This document shows, piece by piece, positions 63,166 to 64,000 of a stretch of DNA of 64,000 bases. Position numbers and translations under genes: made by a program. Source of the stretch: Allacma fusca (Eukaryota; Arthropoda; Collembola; Symphypleona; Sminthuridae); NCBI GenBank assembly GCA_947179485.1, contig OX359245.1:28879067-28943066 (forward strand). The letters are read 5' to 3'. A model generated the notes under the pieces. That model was not told the origin of the DNA and made no database searches. It worked only from the letters and a program-made list of their open reading frames with translations. How positions within the stretch are numbered: the stretch's first letter is position 1; every line of letters starts with the position of its first letter.

Positions 63166-64000
63166 CTGAAAAAAAAAACAGGGTTAATTTACAATAACTA
63201 AAGGTAGATATACGCGGAGGTAAAAGATCAGACAGATAGCCTCAGGGTCTGGTTGGGCTAGGTTGGAGTTGGGGGATAGCAACATCATTTGGAGATGATG
63301 GTTTTGGATACATACTAAGGACGTTGGAGTGTCAATTTGAAGGGATAAAAATTTTAAGAGCTTGGGAATCCTCTGCATGCAGAATAATTATTACAACAAA
63401 TTATTGTGTATATAGCGTGTGTGGCTTAGCATTGTGGTGAGTTAGGACGATTGTCTATTCGGGATGTTGAGACCTCAGGAAATGCATTTATTTTTTTAGG
63501 GACGTGCATTACCGCTCTGTACACGCTGTAAATAATGGGTCAAGTAAATTAGTGAATGTAATGAGAAACTATGTTTCCCTGTGAAGGGAATGTCTACAGT
63601 GATAATTCAGCATTCTCTCAAGTTTCTTCGCGAAAACACCTTTTTTTGCAGTACATGTTTAATTTGCAATTTTAATCTCATTACAAAATAACAAATACAT
63701 ACGAACTTACTCTGATTTCATTTGAACTTAAATTCTGTATAGAGCATTTGAGTGCTGACATTTGTGAATTATTTATTTCAATACTCAATGCTATCTCTTT
63801 ACATATGTAATAATATTTAAAGTACAAAAAAATGTGTAGGCACACAGTCCCTATATAGTGTAAGTTTTAAATGGAAAATTATTATTGGGGCAAGTTGAAA
63901 CTCCACCTTAAATTAAGAATCAATGCCCTTAAATTAAGACTGTCAATAACACATTTGTAATAAATTTTAAATGGGTCACTGATGGAAATAGTAACAGTAC
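63166..64000. other. No recognised gene
   Basis: AT-rich sequence with short frames on both strands; nothing assigned. Confidence 0.4.

Overview
This is eukaryotic nuclear DNA, AT-rich and gene-poor. The genes it holds (CD36/SNMP-type scavenger receptors and divergent ionotropic receptors, IRs) point to an arthropod. A springtail or another hexapod is my guess, but the sequence does not prove it. Introns are short, mostly 86-220 bases, with standard GT...AG ends.

Two complete CD36-family genes lie on the minus strand about 42 kb apart (12011-14591 and 56981-60016). I could splice both end to end. They have nine coding exons each, with identical intron positions and phases, and encode 512 and 510 residues with the N- and C-terminal membrane anchors and six loop cysteines of the family. 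They are an old duplicate pair. Gene A has five imperfect copies of a roughly 46-bp repeat just upstream of its start codon.

Between them, at 31.6-56.2 kb on the plus strand, is a cluster of divergent IR-like chemoreceptor genes. Two look intact (46082-48243 and 54011-56156), one is a deleted pseudogene (42327-43320), and at least three solo fragments remain. The two intact genes sit in a segmental duplication (about 44.1-48.3 kb and 52.7-56.2 kb). The long open frame of each is not the whole gene: a conserved donor inside the frame joins an 86-88 base intron to a small conserved exon that encodes a different cytoplasmic tail.

The rest is dominated by non-autonomous DNA transposons. I found six elements with terminal inverted repeats and exact 8-bp target-site duplications (hAT-like), two of them nested inside others, one pogo/Tigger-like element at a TA site, and several truncated relatives. 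Most hAT-like families are filled near their ends with their own short word (GGGTAC, GAACTTG, GGTCTGGTCC, GTCCCG, CGGAAC, CTGCCAC) on both strands. One carries a 25-copy 20-bp minisatellite in its core. One has split the upstream region of the IR pseudogene.

The intervals 1-12 kb, 15-21 kb, 28-29 kb, 32-34.6 kb, 37.6-39.5 kb and 60-64 kb hold no gene I can recognise, apart from a likely unidentified minus-strand exon at 62992-63165.
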